Counted from the first letter of the stretch, positions 1 to 7,123 are shown. The stretch is 11,598 nt of DNA from Chitinophagaceae bacterium (GCA_947489175.1 CANLED010000035.1:1-11598); one strand, 5' to 3'. Translations and numbers: made by a program. The notes: a model not told the origin generated them from the sequence alone.

Positions 1-195
1 GAAGTAAATGCACACCTTGCTTTGGCATTTGACCAAGTCAATCGTACAGAATATTCCTACTTAGAAACCAATGAAATGATTTCTCATCCAATTGTTTTTA
101 AGAATGGATACATACAAGCCCCCGAAACAATCGGGCATGGTCTTTCTCCTTTAAGGGATAAGTTAGAGGAATTGTCAACAGATACTATCAATTGA
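1..195 (+). CDS. Enolase-superfamily enzyme (MR/MLE-like), C-terminal fragment
   Basis: The window opens inside this gene; only the last 64 codons and a TGA stop are present. The fragment contains the segment RTEYSYLETNEM followed by FKNGYIQAPETIGHGLSP. This resembles the C-terminal end of mandelate racemase/muconate lactonizing enzymes, where a short strand with a glutamate is followed by a 'dG.i.vP..pGlG' capping segment. Members of that superfamily abstract a proton alpha to a carboxylate with Mg2+ and often act as sugar-acid dehydratases or epimerases. That role would fit a carbohydrate locus, but the catalytic barrel lies outside the window and the specific reaction cannot be named. The gene runs in the same direction as the dioxygenase-like gene 83 bp downstream. 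I see no terminator between them, so read-through is possible. The family call rests on a short tail and is tentative. Confidence 0.55.
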   Translation, partial: EVNAHLALAFDQVNRTEYSYLETNEMISHPIVFKNGYIQAPETIGHGLSPLRDKLEELSTDTIN

Positions 196-207
196 TTTTT
201 TTAAAGT
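191..207. repeat. Copy 1 of a 17-bp direct repeat
   Basis: ATTGATTTTTTTAAAGT here is identical to 345-361, and similarity extends a few bases on both sides with one-base gaps. This copy spans the stop of the enolase-family fragment and the following spacer. In a shifted frame it would encode IDFFKV, the same peptide as in the dioxygenase-like protein. Low complexity makes chance possible. Confidence 0.5.
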
Positions 208-228
208 TGAACGTTTTTAATTTCATTT

Positions 229-260
229 TTTGATACATTAACCAATCTATTTTATCTTTA
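229..260 (+). promoter_or_regulatory. Bacteroidota-type promoter for the dioxygenase-like gene
   Basis: TTTG at 229-232 is followed after 20 bp by TATCTTTA at 253-260. The known primary-sigma consensus in Bacteroidota is TTTG, about 19-21 bp, then TAnnTTTG. The match is complete at -33 and misses only the last base at -7. Transcription would start near 266-268, leaving a short AT-rich leader of roughly a dozen bases before the ATG at 279. It lies wholly between the upstream stop codon and the next start, so the dioxygenase-like gene can be expressed independently. Confidence 0.55.
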
Positions 261-278
261 AATAATAATAATTCAATT

Positions 279-1103
279 ATGATCTCCATACCTAATTCAG
301 TAGCAATCGAACTCAATACCCCTCTCGAATTAACTGCGGATCAAATTGATTTTTTTAAAGTGAATGGATTTATAAAAATAAAGTCAGTTCTTTCAAAAGA
401 AGCATTAGATACCATGGATGCCATCATATCTGCGGAAGTGGATCGACTGAACACCCAGCATTTGGCCATGAAAGACCGAGACACGTATGGCAAAGCTTTT
501 TTGCAAATCATGAACATCTGGAGAAATTCAGACCTTGTTAAGCAAATCGTTTTTAGCAAGCGTCTTGCTAAAATAGCTGCTGATCTGTTGGAAGTCGAAG
601 GGGTTCGTATTTACCATGATCAGGCTTTGTATAAAGAGCCGGGAGGTGGACATACGCCATGGCATGCAGATCAATATTATTGGCCTGTTTCTTCACCAAA
701 AACCGTAACAGCTTGGATTCCTTTGCAGGAGACAACGTTGGAACTTGGACCATTGGAATTTAGCGCAAAGAGCTTTGAAATTGTGGAAGGGCGCGACAAA
801 GAAATAGGAGATGAAAGTCAGGTTGTATTAGAAAACTTGTTGAAGAATACAGGATTTACGCATGTTGTTGAAGCTTTTGAAATGGGTGAAGTAAGCTTCC
901 ATACTGGCTGGTTGTATCATAGGGCTGGACCAAATACAACTGATAAAATGAGGAAAGTAATGACCATGATTTATATGGATAAAGAAATGATCTTGAAGGC
1001 ACCTGAAAACAAAAACCAGCAAGCAGATTGGAATGCGTGGTGCCCCGGGGCTGTTATTGGAGAAGTAATCAACACTCCTTTAAATCCTGTTATTTATCAG
1101 TAA
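279..1103 (+). CDS. Phytanoyl-CoA dioxygenase (PhyH) family Fe(II)/2-oxoglutarate oxygenase
   Basis: This 274-residue protein has the size and motif order of the PhyH family, cytoplasmic Fe(II)- and 2-oxoglutarate-dependent oxygenases. The N-terminal segment LTADQIDFFKVNGFIKIKSV (about residues 18-37) is a typical PhyH opening. The iron-binding HxD is H129-A-D131 in TPWHADQYYW. The distal iron ligand is probably H214 in YHRAGPN, and R225 is positioned to hold the 2-oxoglutarate carboxylate. All expected cofactor residues are therefore present and an active enzyme is likely. The substrate is unknown: bacterial PhyH proteins hydroxylate many small molecules, and the family name does not imply phytanoyl-CoA. 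It has its own promoter-like sequence and no Shine-Dalgarno. Its last 14 bp overlap the 3' end of the opposing AraC gene. Location beside a probable sugar-acid enzyme and a glycan-uptake locus suggests a role in carbohydrate-derived metabolism, but that is inference. Confidence 0.85.
   Translation: MISIPNSVAIELNTPLELTADQIDFFKVNGFIKIKSVLSKEALDTMDAIISAEVDRLNTQHLAMKDRDTYGKAFLQIMNIWRNSDLVKQIVFSKRLAKIAADLLEVEGVRIYHDQALYKEPGGGHTPWHADQYYWPVSSPKTVTAWIPLQETTLELGPLEFSAKSFEIVEGRDKEIGDESQVVLENLLKNTGFTHVVEAFEMGEVSFHTGWLYHRAGPNTTDKMRKVMTMIYMDKEMILKAPENKNQQADWNAWCPGAVIGEVINTPLNPVIYQ
345..361. repeat. Copy 2 of a 17-bp direct repeat
   Basis: This is the second copy of ATTGATTTTTTTAAAGT, within the dioxygenase-like gene, where it encodes part of the conserved segment QIDFFKVNG. 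See the copy at 191-207. Confidence 0.5.
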
Positions 1104-1962
1104 CCAGTGATTCGTTGTTTAGCTTTTGATATTCTGCAGGGGTTTTTCCGGTGAGCATTTTAAAGTAACGGAAAAAATTAGCATAGTTGACAAATCCACA
1201 TTCATTGATGATTTGTGATATGCTGAATTTAGAATCAGACAGCAACTTACAGGCATGTTTGATTCTAATTTCATGGAGAAAATTGGTATACGTTTTGCCT
1301 GTTTTTGTTTTGAAATAACGACAAAATGAATGCTCACTTAAGTGTGCAATTGATGCAATTTCTTTTGTATGTATTTTTTGGTTGAAGTTTTGCATTGTGT
1401 ACGAATAAACATCGTTGATTCTATCCTCATTCTGCTCATTTATTTGTGGCTGAAATCCAATAGGGAGAATCATTTTAGTGTCTCTCGATCCAGCTATTAA
1501 TGTTAATACCTGTAACAAAAGAATCATTTTTCCTGGACCTTTTTCAGTAAGCATTTGTTGCATAATTTTGCCAACTTTTACCCTTGTTTTCCCTTCAATA
1601 GATATGCCTCTATCTGCTTTCTTCAGCAATAACTTGATGCTTCTTAAGTCAGAAAGTTCAAGAAAATCCTTTCCACCAAAATCGGGCAGGAAATGCATCA
1701 CAATAACCCGGACTTTTAATTTTTTATTGGTATATTTTTCATCATGAATAAACATGTGAGCTAGGTTTTGCCCTAGCATAAATATGTCACCATCTTTGAT
1801 AATATCCACCGTGTCTCCGATAATACTCATCCCATCACTTTTTTCAAAATACACAATCTCTAGATGTGGGTGGTAGTAGTACCTACTACCTAAGGAAGAT
1901 TCAGTCTCTTCTCTGATTATGTAAGTATTTGGAGATTCGATTTTTAGAAGGATTTGTTTCAT
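1090..1962 (-). CDS. AraC-family transcriptional regulator with N-terminal cupin-like sensor domain
   Basis: This 290-residue protein has a classic AraC layout. Residues about 20-75 form a beta-rich cupin-like sensor region (RYYYHPHLEIVYFEKSDG, then GDIFMLGQNLAHMF), where AraC proteins bind a small effector such as a sugar. The C-terminal 100 residues are the DNA-binding domain with two helix-turn-helix units: about 198-218 (HTKEIASIAHLSEHSFCRYF) and about 246-268 (FSISQIINECGFVNYANFFR). The end, FKMLTGKTPAEYQK, is a signature of the family. It is transcribed away from the susC-like gene across a 201-bp spacer, which makes it the natural candidate activator of the glycan-uptake genes. No convincing promoter of its own was found. 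The 3' end overlaps the convergent dioxygenase-like gene by 14 bp. The family assignment is secure; target genes and effector are inferred. Confidence 0.93.
   Translation of the reverse strand: MKQILLKIESPNTYIIREETESSLGSRYYYHPHLEIVYFEKSDGMSIIGDTVDIIKDGDIFMLGQNLAHMFIHDEKYTNKKLKVRVIVMHFLPDFGGKDFLELSDLRSIKLLLKKADRGISIEGKTRVKVGKIMQQMLTEKGPGKMILLLQVLTLIAGSRDTKMILPIGFQPQINEQNEDRINDVYSYTMQNFNQKIHTKEIASIAHLSEHSFCRYFKTKTGKTYTNFLHEIRIKHACKLLSDSKFSISQIINECGFVNYANFFRYFKMLTGKTPAEYQKLNNESLVTDK
1872..1890. repeat. Perfect 8-bp inverted repeat in the 5' part of the AraC coding region
   Basis: GGTAGTAG (1872-1879) and CTACTACC (1883-1890) are perfect reverse complements separated by 3 bp. In the AraC-gene transcript this would fold into a tight hairpin about 73 bases after the start codon. 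It also encodes residues around GSRYYY of the cupin region. It may simply reflect codons for repeated tyrosines, so a regulatory role is not claimed. Confidence 0.4.
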
Positions 1963-2072
1963 TGTTCTGTGTATTGTAACAAAATTGAAATTAGATTTAA
2001 TTTTTGTTCAAAAAAACTATAATAAACCGTATGGTTTTAAAAAGCCAAAAAAGTATATTAATTCGCTATTGT

Positions 2073-2099
2073 TTCGGTTAAAACTCCCTGTTATTCGGT
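2073..2099. promoter_or_regulatory. Candidate AraC-type operator: TTCGGT direct repeat at 21-bp spacing
   Basis: TTCGGT occurs at 2073-2078 and again at 2094-2099, exactly 21 bp (two helical turns) apart and in the same orientation. Both copies are followed by a TTAA-containing stretch. A third, weaker copy, TTCGC, lies at 2062-2066, 11 bp upstream. AraC-family proteins with two helix-turn-helix units commonly bind direct half-sites at about this spacing next to the -35 region of the promoter they activate. The repeat lies in the spacer between the AraC gene and the susC-like gene, immediately upstream of a TTTG element. Also in this spacer is AAACC-GTAT-GGTTT (2024-2037), a short inverted repeat. 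Assignment to this regulator is inference from position and geometry. Confidence 0.4.
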
Positions 2100-2104
2100 G
2101 TTAA

Positions 2105-2138
2105 TTTGATACTGCAATAACCATGAGTTGTAGCAAGC
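2105..2138 (+). promoter_or_regulatory. Possible regulated promoter of the susC-susD unit
   Basis: TTTG at 2105-2108 could be the -33 element. At the expected distance the only -7 candidate is TAGCAAGC (2131-2138), which keeps the TA but lacks the TTTG half; the gap is 22 bp. A good -33 with a poor -7 directly downstream of a direct-repeat operator would fit an activator-dependent promoter. Transcription would begin about 20 bases before the ATG at 2164. The call is weak, and other AT-rich segments in the spacer could serve. Confidence 0.25.
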
Positions 2139-2163
2139 CAAATTCTAACGTAAAAAATTCAAC

Positions 2164-5100
2164 ATGCTTAACATTTATCTTAACAAATTTAAAGGCCAGA
2201 ACATGAGCGCTGTTCTGCGTGACTGTTTTCTTACAGCTGTCCTTCTGATGTTTTTTTCTGCTAATATTTTCGGACAGGCAAAATCTGTCAAAGGAGTTGT
2301 AAAAGATGCTGCTGGTAATCCTTTGGCCGGGGTTAGTGTACTAGTTTCTGGAACTAAGAAAGGAACTACAACCGACGTAAGCGGTACTTTTACATTGCAA
2401 GCCAATCCAAATGCTTCACTTGTTTTTTCATTTACAAATTTTGAAAGCCAAGTGATTGCTGTGAAAGGGAAAACAGATTTCACGATTTTGCTAAAAGCAG
2501 AATCTGCTAGCCTGAGTGAAGTTGTTGTAATCGGTTATGGCACACAGAAGAAGAGAGACCTCACTGGTGCCGTGAGGAAGATAACCATTGAGGGTTCTCC
2601 TATTTCTACCATGACAAATGTGAGTCCTCTTTCCGCCATTCAAGGTACGCCCGGTGTTAATATTGGTGCAGTAACAACCGCAGGTGGTGCTCCATCCGTT
2701 TTGATTAGAGGTCAGCGTTCTTTAGCTGCATCAAATTCCCCCTTGATTGTTTTGGACAATGTTATTTTTGAGGGAAGCTTGAATGAGATCAATACACAGG
2801 ATATTGCAACATTCGATATCTTGATGGATGCAAGTGCTGCAGCAATCTATGGATCAAGAGCCGCAAATGGTGTTATCATGATCACTACAAAAAGAGGAAA
2901 ATCTGGCAAGCCTGTGATTGCTATAAACAACAATTATGGCTTTCAGGATTGGACGGTTACTCCTGATATGCGCAAGGGAGATGACTTCATAAAATGGAGA
3001 ACGGAGAACAGGAGGTTGGCTGGTCAAGCAGACCTTAGTGTTGCTAAAGTCCTTGATCCAAAAGAAATTATTGCATTGCAACAGGGGCAACAAATCGATT
3101 GGCTTAAAGAGATAAGGCAGGTAGCCCCTTTAAATGACCTTAGCGTAAGCGTATCAGGAAGAACAGACAACATCAACTATTACGTTTCGGGTGGATTGTT
3201 AGATCAGAAAGGAGTTTTGGATTTTGACAACTTCAAGAAGTATACCATTACCGCCAAGATTGATGCAAAAATCAACAAATGGTTGAGTTATGGATTAAAT
3301 GTATACTATTCTGCAAGGGATTATTCAGGTACGCCTCCTGATCTTGGACAAGCAACCATAGGGACTCCTTATGCATTTAAGTGGATTGATGAATCCAAGA
3401 AAATACTTGATAAGGCTCCGACAGTTGCGAATTTGATAAATCCATATTGGGGACAGGCAAATCAACCAGGACTTTATGATGATAACTTGGAAAAATACAC
3501 AAGCACAAGAATTATTGGATTTATAAGTGCGGATATCCCTCATATCAAGGGATTGAACTATCGTGTTAATATCAGTAAAAATAAATCTGAAACGGTTAGT
3601 GGAAGCTTTAGGCATGAAACATTCTTTACCAATCCTGATAATGCGGCAGACAATGCCAATCCATCAAAATATTTGGTAAATACTTACGGTAGCATGAGTA
3701 ATTTTCTTTCAAACTCTTGGGAGGTTCAAAATTTGCTTACCTATAAAAAAACATTGGGTAAACATAGTTTAGACGCTCTTGGTGGTTACCAAAGAGATTA
3801 TTCTTCAACTTCTCAGGTAACAGCTTCAGCAAGTGATTTCTCAAGTGCAGGAACTACAGTGCTTGGTTACTATGGTTTGAACCTTGGGAATCCTGCTAAT
3901 CAACGTACTTATTCTTACTTTACTGAACGTTCTAACCTTGCCTATTTGGGACGAATGAACTATAACTTCAACAGCAAATATTACCTCACTGCCAATTACA
4001 GGAAAGATGGTTACTCAGCTTTTGCTGAAGGAAATAAATTTGCTGAATTCTATGGTGGTGCTGTAGCGTATGCCATCAGTGAAGAGAATTTCTTCAAAAA
4101 AGCACTTCCAAAAATCAATTATTTGAAGTTAAGGGCTGCTTACGGACAAAATGGTAATCAGGGAATTGATCCTTATGAAACCGTTGCTAATATTGCATCT
4201 GGAACTACCGTGTTTGGGCCAACAAGTACCTTGTTTATCTACCAAAGCAGTTTAGCCAACCAAAAGCTATCATGGGAAAAAACAACCACCTTGAACGTGG
4301 GGCTTAACTTCTCAGCATTGGATAACAGGCTTTCTGGAGATTTGAACTTATACAAAAGCAAAACAACAGACCAGTTATTGACACGCTCTCTCCCTGCATT
4401 GTCTGGGTTTGGGTCTGTAAGAACAAATATCGGAAGGGTTGACAACAAAGGACTTGAAGCATCATTGACAGGAGTTATTTTAGCACCAAAGAATTCAAAA
4501 GGAATTCGTTGGGAAGCAACCTTAAACTTTTGGATGAATAGAAATAAGATTGTTGAGCTTACTGGCGTAGATGCTGATGGAGATGGCGTTGAAGATGACG
4601 ACCTTGGAAACAGGTGGTTCATTGGACGACCAATTGGAGCAATCTATGATTTTCGTGTAGATGGAATTGTTCAGACTGCCGATGCTGATTATATCTCGAA
4701 ATTTGGTGCAAAACCAGGCGATCTTAAAATTATGGATGTCAACGGAGCAAAACGTGGAGATGGTTTACCCGATGGTAAAATAAATTCTCTGGATCGTGAA
4801 ATCATAGCCTACGTTCAACCAAGATTTAGCTGGAGTTTTTCAAATACCCTTAACTATAAAAACTGGCAGTTGTTTTTCAATTTCAACGCCATATCTGGCG
4901 GTGGAAAAGACAACTATTACATGAGTGCAAACTCAACGTATAACCTCACTACTTTCGGTAACAACCAACAGCAAAACTGGTTAAACCAGCAATACTGGTC
5001 GGCTGAAACCCCTACTAATAGGTTCACAAGGCCTAACTATTCAAATCCTTATGGATATTCTTATCCAGATTCAAGATCTTTTGTTAGGCTTCAAGACCTT

Positions 5101-5292
5101 AGCTTGCAATATGCATTAAACAATAAGCAATTAGATAAGTTAAAAGTGAGTGGATTGAGATTTTATCTATCAGCTAAAAATCCATTGCTTTTCACAAAGT
5201 GGTTGGGACTAGATCCAGAAAATGGAGGTCAATTGGGCAGATCCAATACCGTGTTCAGAACGATCAATTTTGGTACCAACTTAAATTTCTAA
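2164..5292 (+). CDS. susC-like: SusC/RagA-like TonB-dependent outer-membrane transporter
   Basis: The 1042-residue protein is a complete SusC-family TonB-dependent transporter, the outer-membrane channel that imports oligosaccharides handed over by its SusD partner using TonB energy. A signal peptide covers roughly residues 14-39 (hydrophobic core FLTAVLLMFF, cleavage after NIFGQA). Residues 42-112 are a carboxypeptidase-regulatory-like beta-sandwich (VKGVVKDAAGNPLAGVSVLV). The conserved EVVVIGYGTQKKRDLTGAV segment follows at 119-137. The plug domain includes IRGQRSL (181-187) and DASAAAIYGSRAANGVI (222-238). The remainder is the 22-strand barrel, ending in the aromatic terminus NFGTNLNF. There is no STN domain before the sandwich, so anti-sigma signalling is not expected. 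An Asp-rich loop, DADGDGVEDDD (803-813), may bind calcium. The start at 2164 gives a positively charged n-region; ATG at 2203 is an alternative. susD follows after 20 bp. Confidence 0.95.
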   Translation: MLNIYLNKFKGQNMSAVLRDCFLTAVLLMFFSANIFGQAKSVKGVVKDAAGNPLAGVSVLVSGTKKGTTTDVSGTFTLQANPNASLVFSFTNFESQVIAVKGKTDFTILLKAESASLSEVVVIGYGTQKKRDLTGAVRKITIEGSPISTMTNVSPLSAIQGTPGVNIGAVTTAGGAPSVLIRGQRSLAASNSPLIVLDNVIFEGSLNEINTQDIATFDILMDASAAAIYGSRAANGVIMITTKRGKSGKPVIAINNNYGFQDWTVTPDMRKGDDFIKWRTENRRLAGQADLSVAKVLDPKEIIALQQGQQIDWLKEIRQVAPLNDLSVSVSGRTDNINYYVSGGLLDQKGVLDFDNFKKYTITAKIDAKINKWLSYGLNVYYSARDYSGTPPDLGQATIGTPYAFKWIDESKKILDKAPTVANLINPYWGQANQPGLYDDNLEKYTSTRIIGFISADIPHIKGLNYRVNISKNKSETVSGSFRHETFFTNPDNAADNANPSKYLVNTYGSMSNFLSNSWEVQNLLTYKKTLGKHSLDALGGYQRDYSSTSQVTASASDFSSAGTTVLGYYGLNLGNPANQRTYSYFTERSNLAYLGRMNYNFNSKYYLTANYRKDGYSAFAEGNKFAEFYGGAVAYAISEENFFKKALPKINYLKLRAAYGQNGNQGIDPYETVANIASGTTVFGPTSTLFIYQSSLANQKLSWEKTTTLNVGLNFSALDNRLSGDLNLYKSKTTDQLLTRSLPALSGFGSVRTNIGRVDNKGLEASLTGVILAPKNSKGIRWEATLNFWMNRNKIVELTGVDADGDGVEDDDLGNRWFIGRPIGAIYDFRVDGIVQTADADYISKFGAKPGDLKIMDVNGAKRGDGLPDGKINSLDREIIAYVQPRFSWSFSNTLNYKNWQLFFNFNAISGGGKDNYYMSANSTYNLTTFGNNQQQNWLNQQYWSAETPTNRFTRPNYSNPYGYSYPDSRSFVRLQDLSLQYALNNKQLDKLKVSGLRFYLSAKNPLLFTKWLGLDPENGGQLGRSNTVFRTINFGTNLNF

Positions 5293-5312
5293 ACGCATTT
5301 AAAACATAATAT

Positions 5313-7001
5313 ATGCAAACTCAATTCAAAAAAATATCAATTTTAATTCTTGCAATCGTTCTAGTAATTGGTTGTAAAAAGGATTCAGAATTTCTTACGG
5401 AAGTAAGAAAAGACGGTCTCACAACAGACAATGCATTAATCACAAAATCGCAATTTGATCTTGCATTAAATACTTGCTACAGGCAGCTACAGTACTTCTA
5501 TAATTCAGCTGATGGCTGGACTGATTATTGGCACCTTGGTGTTAACTTTGATGTGGCAGCAACAACAACCATTTATATTGCTGATCCAGGAGCTCCATGG
5601 ATTGATTATACCAAAATAAATCCACAAGATGGGCAGTCTTCAAAATGGTGGAGCTGGAATTTTACAGTAGTTAAATATGCAAATACTGTTATCGCTGGTG
5701 TAGAAAATAAAGCAGCCAAGTTAACTGCAGATGAAAAGAATACACTATTGGCCGAAGCTCGATTTTTTAGGGCATGGGCTTATCGTAATTTGAATATAGC
5801 TTTCGGTGGTGTTCCTATTTTAACGGGTCCAGTTGCTGAACCCAAAGTTGATTTTGTGCGCAATACTGCAGCAGAGTGTAATGCTTTTATCAAGCAAGAC
5901 CTTGAATTTGCAAGGGTTAATTTACCAATCGCATCTGTTGTACCTGGAAGGGTAGTTCGATCAGCGGCTGACCATTTACTTGCTGAAATAAATATAATTC
6001 TAAAAGACTATGATGGAGCTATCGCAGCTGCTACCAGGGTAATTGGTGGATCTGATGGTTCTTATTCTCTGATGAATGCACGATTCGGTGCTAGAAGAAA
6101 TGAACTTAATACAACAAGAGGTACTGGGGTTCTAACAGACTATTATTGGGATCTTCATGAAATCAACAACACAGATTATCAAATGGGCAACAAAGAAGCC
6201 ATTTGGGTTGCTCAGTTTGAAAGGGCTGTACCGGGTGGGGGTGTTGCTTATAGTGGTCTTGGAAACTGGATGACTCAAGGTAGGGCATACTGGTCTAGAC
6301 ATTGGTTGTTTGCAAAAGCTGGACATAACAATACCGCTGCCGACAGCATTGGTAGAGGTGCGTCTTTCATAAGAGGCACCGATTATTCAAATTGGAAAAT
6401 TTGGGATAATGCAGTTGGTGATATTCGTAACAACGAGACCAACATCAGAAGGAACTACTATTTCAATACAAATATTGCACCTTCAGGTACGCAGCCTGCT
6501 TTCAAGAAAGGTGATTTAATTCCTAAATCATTCATGACTGCTGCTGAAGACAGTATGTGGTATTGCTATCCTAACTGGACAAAATTTGGGACAGACAAGC
6601 ATGCTTCAGGTGATTTTATCTACGGTTATACCAAAGACCAATATGTAATGAGGTTACCAGAAACCTATTTGCTTAGGGCTGAAGCTTATATTGCCAAAGG
6701 AGATAAAACAAGTGCTGCTGCAGATGTTAACGTAATCAGGGCACGTGCAAAAGCTCGACTTGCAACAGCAAATGACATGAGTATTGATTATATACTTGAT
6801 GAGCGTACCAGAGAGCTTTATGGAGAAGAATATCGTATGCTAACGCTCATGAGACTAGGTCTTGTTTTTGATCGTGTAAGTAAGCATGGCGGTGCAATTC
6901 AAAGCAAAACGGTAACAGCAAAAAACAACTTACTGCCAATTCCACAATCTGAAATTGACAGAAATATTGGAGCAAAACTTACTCAGAATCCTGGGTATTG
7001 A
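5313..7001 (+). CDS. susD-like: SusD/RagB-like outer-membrane glycan-binding lipoprotein
   Basis: This 562-residue protein is the surface lipoprotein partner of the SusC-like transporter, forming the lid that binds glycan outside the cell. The N-terminus has a lipoprotein signal with lipobox VIGC and the lipidated cysteine at residue 21. The following KKDSE is a charged stretch of the kind that directs lipoproteins to the cell surface in Bacteroidota. Family landmarks are present in order: LLAEARFFRAWAYRNLNIAF at 145-164, the helical LPETYLLRAEAYIAKGD repeat region at 448-464, LDERTRELYGEEYR at 495-508, and the terminal LLPIPQSEIDRN...QNPGY. The central region (about 250-440) is rich in Trp, Tyr and Asn, as expected for the sugar-binding face, but the ligand cannot be deduced. 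It follows the transporter by 20 bp in one operon and is closed by a strong terminator 20 bp downstream. Confidence 0.95.
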   Translation: MQTQFKKISILILAIVLVIGCKKDSEFLTEVRKDGLTTDNALITKSQFDLALNTCYRQLQYFYNSADGWTDYWHLGVNFDVAATTTIYIADPGAPWIDYTKINPQDGQSSKWWSWNFTVVKYANTVIAGVENKAAKLTADEKNTLLAEARFFRAWAYRNLNIAFGGVPILTGPVAEPKVDFVRNTAAECNAFIKQDLEFARVNLPIASVVPGRVVRSAADHLLAEINIILKDYDGAIAAATRVIGGSDGSYSLMNARFGARRNELNTTRGTGVLTDYYWDLHEINNTDYQMGNKEAIWVAQFERAVPGGGVAYSGLGNWMTQGRAYWSRHWLFAKAGHNNTAADSIGRGASFIRGTDYSNWKIWDNAVGDIRNNETNIRRNYYFNTNIAPSGTQPAFKKGDLIPKSFMTAAEDSMWYCYPNWTKFGTDKHASGDFIYGYTKDQYVMRLPETYLLRAEAYIAKGDKTSAAADVNVIRARAKARLATANDMSIDYILDERTRELYGEEYRMLTLMRLGLVFDRVSKHGGAIQSKTVTAKNNLLPIPQSEIDRNIGAKLTQNPGY

Positions 7002-7021
7002 TAATTAGGGTTTGTCTATTG

Positions 7022-7068
7022 AGCCAATCTTCAAATCTGTAAAAAGATTGAAAAGATTGGCTTTTTTT
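7022..7068 (+). terminator. Intrinsic terminator after the susC-susD unit
   Basis: AGCCAATCTT (7022-7031) pairs perfectly with AAGATTGGCT (7053-7062), giving a 10-bp outer stem. An inner stem forms between AATCT (7034-7038) and AGATT (7045-7049), closing a 6-base loop. A run of seven T follows at 7062-7068. The 3' arm contains a tandem AAAAGATTG repeat (7042-7059), so a slipped alternative pairing is possible. The position just after the SusD stop supports termination or partial attenuation before the hydrolase unit. Confidence 0.85.
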
Positions 7069-7099
7069 ATGTTAATGAACATCAATTATTGTACTTTTC
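7068..7099 (+). promoter_or_regulatory. Possible promoter for the GH2-isomerase-GH20 unit
   Basis: TATG (7068-7071, three of four bases of TTTG) is followed after 20 bp by TACTTTTC (7092-7099), which fits TAnnTTTG except for the last base. Spacing equals that of the promoter at 229-260. It lies directly after the T-run of the terminator and would give a leader of about 17 bases before the ATG at 7124. The weak -33 keeps confidence low. Confidence 0.35.
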
Positions 7100-7123
7100 A
7101 ACTTGAGTTAAAATAAGGTTTCT

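Noticed and set aside
1042..1051. GCCCCGGGGC perfect palindrome near the end of the dioxygenase-like gene
   Set aside because: It is a short GC-rich palindrome within coding sequence encoding WCPGAV, with no T-run and nothing else around it; a terminator or binding site is not supported.
1478..1747. 89-codon plus-strand reading frame inside the AraC gene
   Set aside because: It lies antisense to a clearly coding AraC gene and has no recognisable motifs; it is a shadow frame.
2024..2037. AAACC-GTAT-GGTTT inverted repeat in the araC-susC spacer as a separate operator
   Set aside because: Arms are only 5 bp and the region is A/T-rich; the TTCGGT direct repeat fits AraC binding geometry better, so this is only mentioned alongside it.
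1963..2060. Minus-strand promoter for the AraC gene
   Set aside because: Several T-rich candidates exist, for example TAGTTTTT on the minus strand at about 2012-2019, but none combines a TTTG and a good -7 at 19-21 bp spacing.
2164..2280. STN (secretin/TonB short N-terminal) signalling domain on SusC
   Set aside because: The carboxypeptidase-regulatory-like sandwich begins within a few residues of the signal peptide cleavage site, leaving no room for an STN domain.
7042..7059. Tandem AAAAGATTG as a regulatory repeat or CRISPR-like unit
   Set aside because: Only two adjacent 9-bp units, both explained as part of the 3' arm of the terminator hairpin.
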